From NCBI RefSeq assembly GCF_027706845.1, contig NZ_JAQGCZ010000006.1, positions 62,001 to 126,000 of the forward strand: a stretch of DNA of 64,000 nt, given 5' to 3'. This document shows positions 41,334-49,416 of this stretch, one piece after another (position 1 is the stretch's first letter; each line of letters starts with the position of its first letter). The notes under the pieces are model-generated. The model was not told where the DNA came from. It saw only the letters and a program-made list of their open reading frames with translations, and made no database searches. The position numbers were made by a program, and so were the translations under genes. This stretch comes from Mycolicibacterium sp. BiH015. GTDB taxonomy: Bacteria; Actinomycetota; Actinomycetes; Mycobacteriales; Mycobacteriaceae.

Positions 41334-43012
41334 AGTGGCCGCAGGTTCTCCGTCTTCTCCTTCGTCCACCCGGGCGGTTCCATGATCGCGGCCCACGCAT
41401 CGGCGACATTTCGCACGTAGACGTGCCCATGTCCGTCGGGCACGTCGACCGCGACCGCCATGTCCGCGGACACCTGCAGGAAAGTCACGACGGGGATCCA
41501 CTCCATGTGCGGCGACACGTCATAGCCGCGCGCCTCGTGCAGCCAATCGGGTCTGGCGAAGAGCAGATCGGTGTTCCACCACGCGATCGGATCCGACGCG
41601 TGCTGTAGGTACACCACCCGGGGCAGTGCCCACGGATCCGCCGGGCGCCCCAGGTCGCGGGACTCGGCGACGAAGCGCACGTTGGCGCCTCTGTCGTAGA
41701 TCGGCAACCACTCCGGCGATCCCGCATCGCGGTTGCGGGTCAGATCGGTCCAGATCGTGTTGTTGAACGTCGGCCCGCTGAACAGTGCGCCGTCGGTGCG
41801 GGCGACCAGGTTGTTGAGCGCAAGGAAAGGCGCCTCACCGCCGAACGACCCGAGGCTTTCGCCGAACACAACGAGCTTGGGCCGCTGTGCTTCCGGCATC
41901 TCGCGGATCAACTCGTCGACGGCCTCGAACAGATACTGACCGGCCTGACGCGCGTTCTCCTTGTCGACCAAGAACGACAACCAGCTGGGCAGGAACGAGT
42001 ACTGCATCGACACGATCGCGGTGTCGCCGTTGTACATGTACTCCAGCGCAGCGGCTTCCGCCGCGTTGATCCATCCGGTGCCGGTCGTGGTGGCCACCGC
42101 CACCACAGCGCGGTCGAGCCCACCGGTGCGCTGCAACTCTCGCGCCGCCAACGCAGCCGTCGCCTTGATGCCGTCCGCGGAATTCAGTCCCGCATACGCG
42201 CGGATCGGCTCGATCGCAGGTGCGCCGTTGAACTCTGAGAGCTCCTCGACCGTGGGCCCGCTGGAGACGAACATCCGGCCTTGATGTCCCAGCGATTCCC
42301 AGGTGACCAGGGACTCAGGACCCCCGGAGCGTAGATTTGATTCCGGCGCAGGGTTATCGGGGTCGGTTTCGTCGTTGACCGCGGCGAACGTCTTGTTGAT
42401 GGTGCTCATCGCGAACCGGACGACGACGCCGTTCAGAAGCGCGATCGTCAAGGCGAGCAACAGGGCGACCACGACGACGGCCGCGATCCGCGGCGGCGCG
42501 ACCTTGTCGACCTGTCGCACCAGGAAACGCACCAACTTGCCGATCAGTTGGCCGATCTCGACGAACAGGAACAACGTCACCACCGAGATCGCCGCAGCCA
42601 GAGGGTAATCCCAAAAGCCGAGACGGGGCACACCCATCAGGTCTCGGACGCTGTCCTGCCAGCTGTGAAACTGCCACACCATGATCACCAGCCCGATCAG
42701 CCCGACGACGACGAGCGTCGGCCAGGCCCAGCGCGGGGCGGCGGGACTGGTGTCCTTGGATCGCATGAAGCGGACCAACCACACCGCGAACACCCCGAGG
42801 CCGTAGCCGATCGCGCCCGCGCCGCCGCTGACCAGACCCTGGAACAGCGGTCCGCGCGGCAGCAGAGACGGAGTCAACGACAGGAACAGGAAAACGAGCC
42901 CGACCGCGGTGCCCATGAACGTGTACCGGCGGATCCACCATCCGCGCCGGGGTGCCGGTGCCACTTCGGCCGGCGCAGGGGCTAGCTCATCGGCGGACGC
43001 GGTCTCGGTCAC
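41309..43012 (-). CDS. Abhydrolase_9 membrane protein (Rv1069c homologue)
   Basis: The 567-residue protein has four to five N-terminal transmembrane helices (YTFMGTAVGLVFLFLSL, GLGVFAVWLV, TLVVVGLIGLVIMVWQF, AAAISVVTLFLFV, AVVVVALLLALTIALL). A C-terminal alpha/beta-hydrolase domain follows with the elbow VVFGESLGSFGG (Ser nucleophile) and a possible late His in MEWIPVV/GHGHVY. This two-part layout defines the Abhydrolase_9 family; the substrate is unknown. The GTG start is preceded by a TANNNT box within the end of echA8. Its stop lies inside a 24-bp tandem repeat. Confidence 0.86.
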   Translation of the reverse strand: MTETASADELAPAPAEVAPAPRRGWWIRRYTFMGTAVGLVFLFLSLTPSLLPRGPLFQGLVSGGAGAIGYGLGVFAVWLVRFMRSKDTSPAAPRWAWPTLVVVGLIGLVIMVWQFHSWQDSVRDLMGVPRLGFWDYPLAAAISVVTLFLFVEIGQLIGKLVRFLVRQVDKVAPPRIAAVVVVALLLALTIALLNGVVVRFAMSTINKTFAAVNDETDPDNPAPESNLRSGGPESLVTWESLGHQGRMFVSSGPTVEELSEFNGAPAIEPIRAYAGLNSADGIKATAALAARELQRTGGLDRAVVAVATTTGTGWINAAEAAALEYMYNGDTAIVSMQYSFLPSWLSFLVDKENARQAGQYLFEAVDELIREMPEAQRPKLVVFGESLGSFGGEAPFLALNNLVARTDGALFSGPTFNNTIWTDLTRNRDAGSPEWLPIYDRGANVRFVAESRDLGRPADPWALPRVVYLQHASDPIAWWNTDLLFARPDWLHEARGYDVSPHMEWIPVVTFLQVSADMAVAVDVPDGHGHVYVRNVADAWAAIMEPPGWTKEKTENLRPLLRSDESS

Positions 43013-43018
43013 GCATGA

Positions 43019-43024
43019 ACTCTA
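43019..43024 (-). promoter_or_regulatory. candidate -10 box for leaderless transcript
   Basis: On the minus strand TAGAGT ends 6 nt before GTG 43012 and overlaps the echA8 stop codon, so Rv1069c-like could have its own leaderless promoter. Confidence 0.4.
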
Positions 43025-43795
43025 GCGATGCGTGAAGTTCGGCGAACGTTTCTCGGTGAACGCGTTCATTCCCTCGGTCTGGTCGTCGGTCGCGAACGCC
43101 GAATGGAACAGCCTGCGCTCGTAGAGCAAGCCTTCCGACAGCGTCGTCTCGAACGCCCGGTTGACGGCCTCCTTGGCCATCCGGGATGCCGACAGCGACA
43201 TGCCGGCGATGGTGTCGGCGACCGACTTGGCCTCCTCGAGCAGCGAGTCGGCGGGCACGACGCGCGACACCAGGCCGGCGCGCTCGGCTTCCTCGGCGCC
43301 CATGTTGCGGCCGGTGAGGATCAGATCCATCGCCTTGGCCTTGCCGATCGCCCGCGTCAGCCGCTGCGATCCACCCATCCCGGGCAGCACACCCAGCTTG
43401 ATCTCGGGCTGGCCGAATTTCGCGCTGTCGGCAGCGATCAAGATGTCGCACATCATCGCCAGTTCACAGCCGCCGCCCAGCGCATACCCCGCGACCGCGG
43501 CGATGGTGGGGGTGCGGGTGGCAGCGAACTTGCTCCAGCCGGCGAAGAAGTCGGACGAGTAGACGTCGGCGAACGACAGGCTCGCCATCTCCTTGATGTC
43601 GGCGCCGGCCGCGAACGCCTTCTCACTGCCGGTGATGATGATGGCGCCGACCCCGGGGTCGGAGTCGAGTTCGGCTGCGGCCGTGGTGACTTCGGACATC
43701 ACCTGGCTGTTGAGCGCGTTGAGCGCCTTCGGTCGGTTGAGCGTGATCGTGGCGACGCGGCCGTCGCGGTCGACCAGAATCGTCTCGTACGTCAT
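43022..43795 (-). CDS. echA8: enoyl-CoA hydratase
   Basis: The 257-residue crotonase-fold enzyme has both catalytic glutamates at the expected places: E111 (GGGCELAMMCD) and E131 (FGQPEIKLGVLPGMGG). The CoA oxyanion-hole region is AFAAGADIKEMASL. It hydrates 2-enoyl-CoAs in beta-oxidation. Sequence and location next to an EchA9-type gene match Rv1070c. Its ATG overlaps the stop of the upstream gene (ATGA), so the two are co-translated. Confidence 0.93.
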   Translation of the reverse strand: MTYETILVDRDGRVATITLNRPKALNALNSQVMSEVTTAAAELDSDPGVGAIIITGSEKAFAAGADIKEMASLSFADVYSSDFFAGWSKFAATRTPTIAAVAGYALGGGCELAMMCDILIAADSAKFGQPEIKLGVLPGMGGSQRLTRAIGKAKAMDLILTGRNMGAEEAERAGLVSRVVPADSLLEEAKSVADTIAGMSLSASRMAKEAVNRAFETTLSEGLLYERRLFHSAFATDDQTEGMNAFTEKRSPNFTHR

Positions 43796-44838
43796 GACTG
43801 CTCCTCGAAATCGATGTCGGGATCGGCGGAGACGAAGTACGCCTCGATGTCCTCGGCGGTCACTTCATCGAGCGACCCGGGTTTCCATTGGGGATTCTTG
43901 TCCTTGTCGATGAGCAATGCGCGGATGCCCTCGACGAGATCGTGTGTGCGCAGCGACGCGCAGGACGTCCGGAACTCCTGGCGCAGCACATCTTCCAAAG
44001 TGGCGAGCCTTCCGGCCCTCCGGACCGCTTCCAAGGCCACCGATGCGGCGACGGGGGAGCGCGATGCGATCAGATCCGCCGCCTTCCCCGCAGCTTCGGC
44101 GCCGTGCCCGCGCAGGGCTGCGACGATGTCGGCGACCGTCTGACCGGCGTAGCAGTGGTCGATCCAGTCCCGTTGCGCGAGCAACTCACTCGGCGGCGGT
44201 TCCTGTGCGTGCTTGGCAAGGGTGGCGTCGACACCCTCGGTGCCGATCGTCTCGGTGAACGCGTCGAGGTCGTCGTGCGGGACGAAATGGTCGGCGAAAC
44301 CCATGGCGATGGCGTCGGCCCCGGAGAACGGGGCTCCGGTCAGGGCCGCGTGGACACCGAGCAATCCCGGTGTCCTGGCCAGGAGAAAGGTGCCGCCCAC
44401 GTCGGGGACGAAGCCGATGCCGACCTCGGGCATGGCCATCTTGGTGGTCTCGGTGACGACGCGGACGCTGCCGTGGGCACTGATGCCGACACCGCCGCCC
44501 ATCGTGATGCCGTTCATGACGGCGACGTAGGGCTTCGGGTAGCGGCCGATGTAGGCGTTCAGCAGATACTCGTCGTGCCAGAACTGGCGCGTCTGGGCGC
44601 CGCCCTTTTTCGCGTCGTGGTAGATCGCGACCACGTCGCCGCCCGCGCACAAGCCCCGGTCGCCTGCGCCGGTCACCAGGACGGCCTCGACCGCGTCGTC
44701 GTGTTCCCAGGACTTCAGCGCCTCGGAGATCTGGCCGACCATGTGGTGGGTGAGGGAGTTGATCGCCTTCGGCCTGTTGAGGGTGAGGCGGCCGATCCCG
44801 TTGCCGACTGTTACTAGGACATCCTCGTTTTCGTCCAC
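43792..44838 (-). CDS. echA9: 3-hydroxyisobutyryl-CoA hydrolase-like / enoyl-CoA hydratase (EchA9)
   Basis: The 348-residue ECH_2-type protein has AVLVTGAGDRGLCAGGDVVAIYHD, ITMGGGVGISAHGSVRVV with PEVGIGFVPDVGGTFLLARTPG, and a long C-terminal extension with EDVLRQEFRTSC. That layout is characteristic of 3-hydroxyisobutyryl-CoA hydrolases in valine degradation. Start GTG 44838. It is the first gene of the echA9-echA8 operon. Confidence 0.9.
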   Translation of the reverse strand: MDENEDVLVTVGNGIGRLTLNRPKAINSLTHHMVGQISEALKSWEHDDAVEAVLVTGAGDRGLCAGGDVVAIYHDAKKGGAQTRQFWHDEYLLNAYIGRYPKPYVAVMNGITMGGGVGISAHGSVRVVTETTKMAMPEVGIGFVPDVGGTFLLARTPGLLGVHAALTGAPFSGADAIAMGFADHFVPHDDLDAFTETIGTEGVDATLAKHAQEPPPSELLAQRDWIDHCYAGQTVADIVAALRGHGAEAAGKAADLIASRSPVAASVALEAVRRAGRLATLEDVLRQEFRTSCASLRTHDLVEGIRALLIDKDKNPQWKPGSLDEVTAEDIEAYFVSADPDIDFEEQS

Positions 44839-45004
44839 GGAATGCAATCTAGATCGTCTCCCAGGTCGAGGCCTGCCCGGGTAAGGTTTCCTGTGAAGCG
44901 CCTGGGAAGGTTCCAGTGAAATCTCACTGGGAACTGACCGGGAACCTCGAACGTTGACGGTGAAACACCACCCGCTCGAGAAACAACACAGGAAGGAACC
45001 GACG

Positions 45005-45847
45005 GTGCGCGAGAGCAGCAACCCGGTATTCCGCTCACTGCCCAAAGAGCAGCAGGGCGGCTACGCGCAGTTCGGTACCGGAGCCGCCGGCTACGGTGCA
45101 CAAGCGGTACACGCGGACCCCTACGTCGCGCAGCAGTACCCGGATCAGCAGCAGGCAGGTGTGTCGCGCCCGCTGACCATCGACGACGTCGTCACCCGCA
45201 CCGGCATCACGCTGGCCGTGGTGACCGCGGTCGCGGCGGTCTCCTACTTCATGGTCGACGCCAACCAGGGCCTGGTGTTCCCGCTGTTCCTGATCGGCAG
45301 CTTCGGCGGCCTCGGAGTCCTGCTGCTCGCGATGTTCGGCCGCAAGCAGGACAACCCGGCGATCGTGATGACCTACGCGGCGTTCGAGGGCCTGTTCCTC
45401 GGCTCGGCCTCGTACCTGTTCGCGAACCTGGTGTCCACCGGCGGACCCGCGATGATCTTCCAGGCGGTGGTCGGCACCCTCGGCGTGTTCTTCGGAATGC
45501 TCGTCGTGTACCGCACCGGCGCGATCCGCGTGACGCCCAAGCTGACCCGCATGATCGTCGCCGGCATGTTCGGCGTGCTGGCGCTGGCGGTGGTGAACAT
45601 CCTGTTCGCGATCTTCACCGGTAACGCCCCGCTGACCAACGGCGGCCCGCTGGCCATCGGCTTCTCGCTGCTCTGCATCGCGCTGGCGGCCTTCAGCTTC
45701 CTGATCGACTTCGACGCCGCTGATCAGATGATCCGCGCCGGAGCGCCCGAGAAGGCAGCCTGGGGCATCGCGCTCGGCCTGACCGTCACCCTGGTCTGGC
45801 TGTATCTCGAGATCCTGCGCCTGCTGAGCTACTTCAACAACGACTAG
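45005..45847 (+). CDS. Bax inhibitor-1/YccA-like membrane protein (Rv1072 homologue)
   Basis: The 280-residue protein has a Gln/Gly-rich cytoplasmic N-terminus (about 1-60) and seven transmembrane helices including TLAVVTAVAAVSYFMV, IVMTYAAFEGLFLGSASYL and FSFLIDFDAADQMIRAGAPEKAAWGIALGL. The Asp residues in the last segment are typical of the BI-1 pore region. It is annotated as a membrane protein of unknown function in M. tuberculosis. GTG 45005 is preceded by AGGAAGGAACC. A strong terminator follows. Confidence 0.88.
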   Translation: MRESSNPVFRSLPKEQQGGYAQFGTGAAGYGAQAVHADPYVAQQYPDQQQAGVSRPLTIDDVVTRTGITLAVVTAVAAVSYFMVDANQGLVFPLFLIGSFGGLGVLLLAMFGRKQDNPAIVMTYAAFEGLFLGSASYLFANLVSTGGPAMIFQAVVGTLGVFFGMLVVYRTGAIRVTPKLTRMIVAGMFGVLALAVVNILFAIFTGNAPLTNGGPLAIGFSLLCIALAAFSFLIDFDAADQMIRAGAPEKAAWGIALGLTVTLVWLYLEILRLLSYFNND

Positions 45848-45861
45848 CAGTATCGCCAGAG

Positions 45862-45895
45862 AAAGGGCGTCCACGAGAGTGGGCGCCCTTTTTCG
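45862..45895 (+). terminator. Rho-independent terminator after the Rv1072-like gene
   Basis: AAAGGGCG-TCCAC ... GTGG-G-CGCCCTTTTT forms a 13-bp stem with one wobble pair and a GAGA loop, followed by a T tract at 45889-45893. Confidence 0.9.
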
Positions 45896-45919
45896 CGCGC
45901 TGGTTCGGGGGTTGTGGTG

Positions 45920-45975
45920 CGAGAGTGCGCTCAGCGCCTCGGAATCGACGAATTGTCGCGCTGAACGCCCTCTCG
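45920..45975. repeat. palindromic element, copy A
   Basis: The left arm CGAGAGTGCGCTCAGCG (45920-45936) matches the reverse complement of the right arm at 45959-45975 in 15 of 17 positions, separated by 22 nt. A nearly identical left arm occurs in copy B (46874-46890), on the other side of the DUF559 gene. Confidence 0.8.
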
Positions 45976-46043
45976 GCGGAGTTTGTCCACAGATCGCACA
46001 AGCGGGAGTGGTCGGGCGGTCCGGGGTGCGCGAACCTCAACAG

Positions 46044-46959
46044 ATGCAGATGCCATTCATAGGCAGCGAAGCGGTGTCGGCCGGTTCGGTCGGTAAACAT
46101 CTGCTGCGCAGCAGGTTCGTGGCGCTCTACCCGGATGTGTACACCCGCCCGGGCATCGAGTTGAGCGTGCAGCACCGCGCGGCGGCCGCCTGGCTCTGGT
46201 CGCATCGCGGAGGGGTGCTCGCCGGTCTCACCGCGTCGGCGTTGCACGGGGCTCGGTACGTCGAGGGCTCGCAGCCGATCGAGCTGATCTGGTCGAACGG
46301 CCGGGCTCCGCACGGGATCACGACGCACAAACAGAACCTGGACCCTCACGAAATCACCGTGAGGCGGGGACTCCCTGTGACCACTGTGCAGCGGACGGCG
46401 TTCGACCTCGGACGGAGAGCACCGCTCAACGCAGCGGTCGCCCGGCTCGATGCACTCGGCAACGCCACTGAGTTCGACGCCGCCGATCTGCTGCGTTGGG
46501 CCAGAGAACACCATTGCGGTAAGCGTGGAATGCGGCAGCTGGCCCGAGCGCTGGAGCTGTACGACCCAGGCGCTCAGTCCAAGGGAAACGTGGCTGCGGC
46601 TGCTGCTCATCCGCGCCGGTTTACCCCGCCCGGCCACCCAGATCCCCGTCATCAGCGCCGATGGCAAGCGGCACTACTACCTCGACATGGGATGGGAAGA
46701 GCTCCATCTGGCGGTCGAATACGACGGAGACCAGCATCGCGTCGACCCGCTGCAATTCGCCCACGACATCCATCGATCAGAGGACCTCGACGAACTCGAA
46801 TGGACGCGGATTCGCGTGGTCAAGTCCAACACCGAAGCCGATGTTGTCCGCCGTGTGAGACGCGCTTACGACGCGAGGGTGCGCTCAGCGCCTACATTTT
46901 CGAGAACTCGCGATCTGAGCGCACTCTCGGCGCAGGCAGTCAGGGGACCCGCGGCGTGA
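46044..46959 (+). pseudogene. DUF559 (Vsr-like endonuclease fold) protein, frameshifted
   Basis: The N-terminal part reads in one frame to about 46577 (LLRSRFVALYPDVYTRPG, AAAWLWSHRGGVLAGLTASALHG, TTVQRTAFDLGRR, DPGAQS). The rest reads in the next frame (SPRETWLRLLLIRAGLPRP, HYYLDMGWEELHLAVEYDGDQH, ELEWTRIRVVKS, VVRRVRRAYDAR). The junction near 46577-46586 is consistent with a 2-nt loss between Q and P in the family phrase AQSP(K/R)ETWLR. DUF559 proteins have a Vsr-like nuclease core (V-E-Y-D-G-D-Q-H). As sequenced it would not yield a full protein, unless the shift is programmed or an assembly error. Two palindromic elements bracket it. Confidence 0.82.
46874..46929. repeat. palindromic element, copy B
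   Basis: The left arm CGAGGGTGCGCTCAGCG (46874-46890) pairs with CTGAGCGCACTCTCG (46915-46929), 14 of 15 positions matching, around a 24-nt centre. The left arm differs from copy A at one base in 17. It lies inside the 3' end of the DUF559 frame and 11 bp before the purT stop. Confidence 0.8.
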
Positions 46960-48151
46960 CCCGGCCGGCCGCCTCGACGGCGTTGGCCCGCGCGGTGGCC
47001 ACATCGTCGGCGTAGGCGAGCGCCACCCCCATGCGGCGCTTGACGAAGCTCTCCGGCTTGCCGAACAACCGAATGTCGGTGCGCGGCACCTGCAATGCCG
47101 CGTCGACCCCGTCGAACACCACACCCTCGGCGTCGACGCCTCCGTAGATGACGGCGCTGGCGCCGGGGGATTTGAGCGTGGTGTCGACGGGCAGACCGAG
47201 GATGGCCCGGGCATGCAGCTCGAATTCGTTCTGCCACTGCGTCACCATCGTGACCATGCCGGTGTCGTGCGGGCGGGGACTGACTTCGCTGAACCACACC
47301 TCGTCACCCTTGACGAACAGTTCCACGCCGAAGATGCCCTGCCCGCCGAGATCCGCGGTCACCGCTGCGGCGATCTGCCGCGCGCGCTCAAGCGCGGTCG
47401 CCGACATCGGATGCGGCTGCCAGCTCTCGACGTAGTCCCCGCTGACCTGGCGGTGCCCGATCGGCTCGCAGAACGTCGTCTCCACCTCACCTGAGGCGCC
47501 ACGGGCGCGCACGGTCAGCAGCGTGATCTCGTAGTCGAAATCGACGAATCCCTCGACGATGATGCGCGTGTTGCTCACCCGGCTGCCAGACATCGCGTAC
47601 TCCCAGGCCGCCACGACGCCGTCGGGCCCGTCGATCTTCGATTGGCCCTTGCCCGAGCTGCTCATCACCGGCTTGACCACACACGGGTAGCCGATGTCGC
47701 TGGAGGCTTCATCAATGGCGGCCTGCAACTCCTCCAGCGAGTCGCAGAATCGGTACGGACTGGTCTGCAGGCCAAGGGTTTCGGCGGCCAGCCGCCGGAT
47801 GCCCTCGCGGTCCATCGTCAGCCGCGCAGCCCGGGCGGTCGGAATGACCCGAACAACGCCTTGCGCCTCGAGCGCTTCCAGCGCGGGAGTGGCGATGGCC
47901 TCGATCTCGGGCACCACCAGATCCGGGCGCTCCGCCTCGATCAGTGCTGTCAGCGCGTCGGGGTCCGACATCGTGATCGTGCGGGCGTGATGGGCGACCT
48001 GCTGCCCCGGCGCGTTCGCATACCGGTCGACGGCAATGGTCTCCACGCCGAGGCGCTGCAACGCGATCAGCACTTCGCGGCCCAGCTCGCCGGAGCCGAG
48101 GAGCATGACTTTCGTGGCGCGCGGTGACAGCGGCGTTCCGATGGTGGTCAT
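46940..48151 (-). CDS. purT: formate-dependent GAR transformylase (phosphoribosylglycinamide formyltransferase 2)
   Basis: The 403-residue ATP-grasp enzyme formylates glycinamide ribonucleotide using formate and ATP in purine synthesis. Visible: VMLLGSGELGREVLIALQRLGVE (N-terminal Rossmann-like PreATP-grasp), PEIEAIATPALEALEA, CVVKPVMSSSGKGQS (ATP-binding loop), FCEPIGHRQVSGDYVESWQPH, and FGVELFVKGDEVWFSEVSPRPHDTGMVTM (metal-binding Glu residues). As remembered, M. tuberculosis has purT at a different locus (Rv0389), so this is a local insertion in an otherwise conserved block. Confidence 0.93.
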   Translation of the reverse strand: MTTIGTPLSPRATKVMLLGSGELGREVLIALQRLGVETIAVDRYANAPGQQVAHHARTITMSDPDALTALIEAERPDLVVPEIEAIATPALEALEAQGVVRVIPTARAARLTMDREGIRRLAAETLGLQTSPYRFCDSLEELQAAIDEASSDIGYPCVVKPVMSSSGKGQSKIDGPDGVVAAWEYAMSGSRVSNTRIIVEGFVDFDYEITLLTVRARGASGEVETTFCEPIGHRQVSGDYVESWQPHPMSATALERARQIAAAVTADLGGQGIFGVELFVKGDEVWFSEVSPRPHDTGMVTMVTQWQNEFELHARAILGLPVDTTLKSPGASAVIYGGVDAEGVVFDGVDAALQVPRTDIRLFGKPESFVKRRMGVALAYADDVATARANAVEAAGRVTPRVP

Positions 48152-48163
48152 CGGAACGCGAGT

Positions 48164-49381
48164 TTAGGAGAGCCGCTCGACGACCATCGCCATGCCCTGC
48201 CCGCCGCCGACACACATCGACTCGATGCCGAACGTCTTGTCGTGGGTGGCCAGGTTGTTGAGCAGCGTGGCGGTGATGCGGGCGCCCGTCATGCCGAACG
48301 GGTGACCCAGCGCGATCGCACCGCCGGACACGTTGAGCTTGTCCTCGTCCATGCCGAGCTCGCGCGCCGAGCCGAGCACCTGGACGGCGAAGGCCTCGTT
48401 GATCTCGTAGAGGTCGATATCGCCGATCGACATCTTCGCGTTGGCGAGCGCCTTCTTGACGGCCTCGATGGGGCCCAGCCCCATGATCTCCGGCGACAAC
48501 CCCGACACACCCGTGGACACGATGCGCGCGAGCGGCGTGAGGCCCAGCTCCTTGGCCTTGGTGTCGCTCATGATGACGACCGCGGCTGCGCCGTCGTTCA
48601 GCGGGCAAGCGTTGCCGGCGGTGATGGTGCCGTCGGGTCGGAAGACGGGCTTGAGCTGGCTGATCTTCTCGTAGGTGGTGCCGGCGCGGGGCCCGTCGTC
48701 GGTGGTGACCACGGTGCCGTCGGGCAGCGTCACCGGCGCGATCTCACGCTCGAAGAAGCCGCTCTTGATGGCCTCCTCGGCGCGGTTCTGCGACCGCACA
48801 CCCCAGTGGTCCTGGTCTTCGCGGCTGATGCCGGTGAAATTCGCGACGTTCTCCGCTGTCTGGCCCATGGCGATGTAGACGTCGGGCAGATCGCCGTCCT
48901 CCCGCGGGTCGTGCCACTCGGTGGCGCCGGCGGCCGCCTGCTCCGAGCGGGCCTGCGCGTCGGCGAAGATCGGATTCTTGGAGTCGGGCGCGCCGTCGGC
49001 GGCGCCCTTGCCAAACCGAGAGACGGTCTCGACGCCGGCGGAGATGAACGCCGAACCTTCGCCTGCCTTGATCGCGTGGAACGCCATCCGCGTGGTCTGC
49101 AGCGACGAGGAGCAGTACCGGTTGACCGTGGTGCCGGGCAGGAAGTCGTAGCCGAGCTCGACGGCGACCGCACGCGCGATGTTGTAACCGGCCTCCCCGG
49201 CGGGCTGCGCGCAGCCCATCATCAAATCGTCGATATCGCGGGGATCCAGCGAGGGCACCTTGTCCAGCGCGGCCCGCACCATCTGGGCGGCCAGGTCGTC
49301 GGGGCGCATGGAGACCAGCGAGCCCTTGTTGGCCCGGCCGATCGGAGAGCGTGCGGTGGCGACGATGACGGCTTCAGGCAT
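48164..49381 (-). CDS. fadA3: acetyl-CoA acyltransferase (thiolase)
   Basis: The 405-residue thiolase has all three catalytic motifs: NRYCSSSLQTTRMAF with the nucleophile Cys, GGAIALGHPFGMTGAR with the catalytic His, and CVGGGQGMAM with the second Cys near the C-terminus. It cleaves 3-ketoacyl-CoAs. The match to FadA3 (Rv1074c) rests on family and position before the Rv1075c homologue. A near-match to the KstR box lies 17 nt upstream of the ATG. Confidence 0.92.
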   Translation of the reverse strand: MPEAVIVATARSPIGRANKGSLVSMRPDDLAAQMVRAALDKVPSLDPRDIDDLMMGCAQPAGEAGYNIARAVAVELGYDFLPGTTVNRYCSSSLQTTRMAFHAIKAGEGSAFISAGVETVSRFGKGAADGAPDSKNPIFADAQARSEQAAAGATEWHDPREDGDLPDVYIAMGQTAENVANFTGISREDQDHWGVRSQNRAEEAIKSGFFEREIAPVTLPDGTVVTTDDGPRAGTTYEKISQLKPVFRPDGTITAGNACPLNDGAAAVVIMSDTKAKELGLTPLARIVSTGVSGLSPEIMGLGPIEAVKKALANAKMSIGDIDLYEINEAFAVQVLGSARELGMDEDKLNVSGGAIALGHPFGMTGARITATLLNNLATHDKTFGIESMCVGGGQGMAMVVERLS

Positions 49382-49397
49382 GACGGCTCCTCGGGTC

Positions 49398-49411
49398 TAG
49401 AACGTGTGCCA
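49398..49411. promoter_or_regulatory. imperfect KstR-type box upstream of fadA3
   Basis: TAGAACGTGTGCCA matches TNNAACNNGTTNNA except for G at the third position of the right half-site. It is 17 nt before fadA3 ATG and shares nine leading bases with the perfect box at 36317-36330. Confidence 0.45.
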
Positions 49412-49416
49412 AGAAA

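Noticed and set aside
45879..46043. Start of the DUF559 gene at 45879
   Set aside because: That frame would run through the terminator and the palindromic element copy A; homology begins at about 46050.
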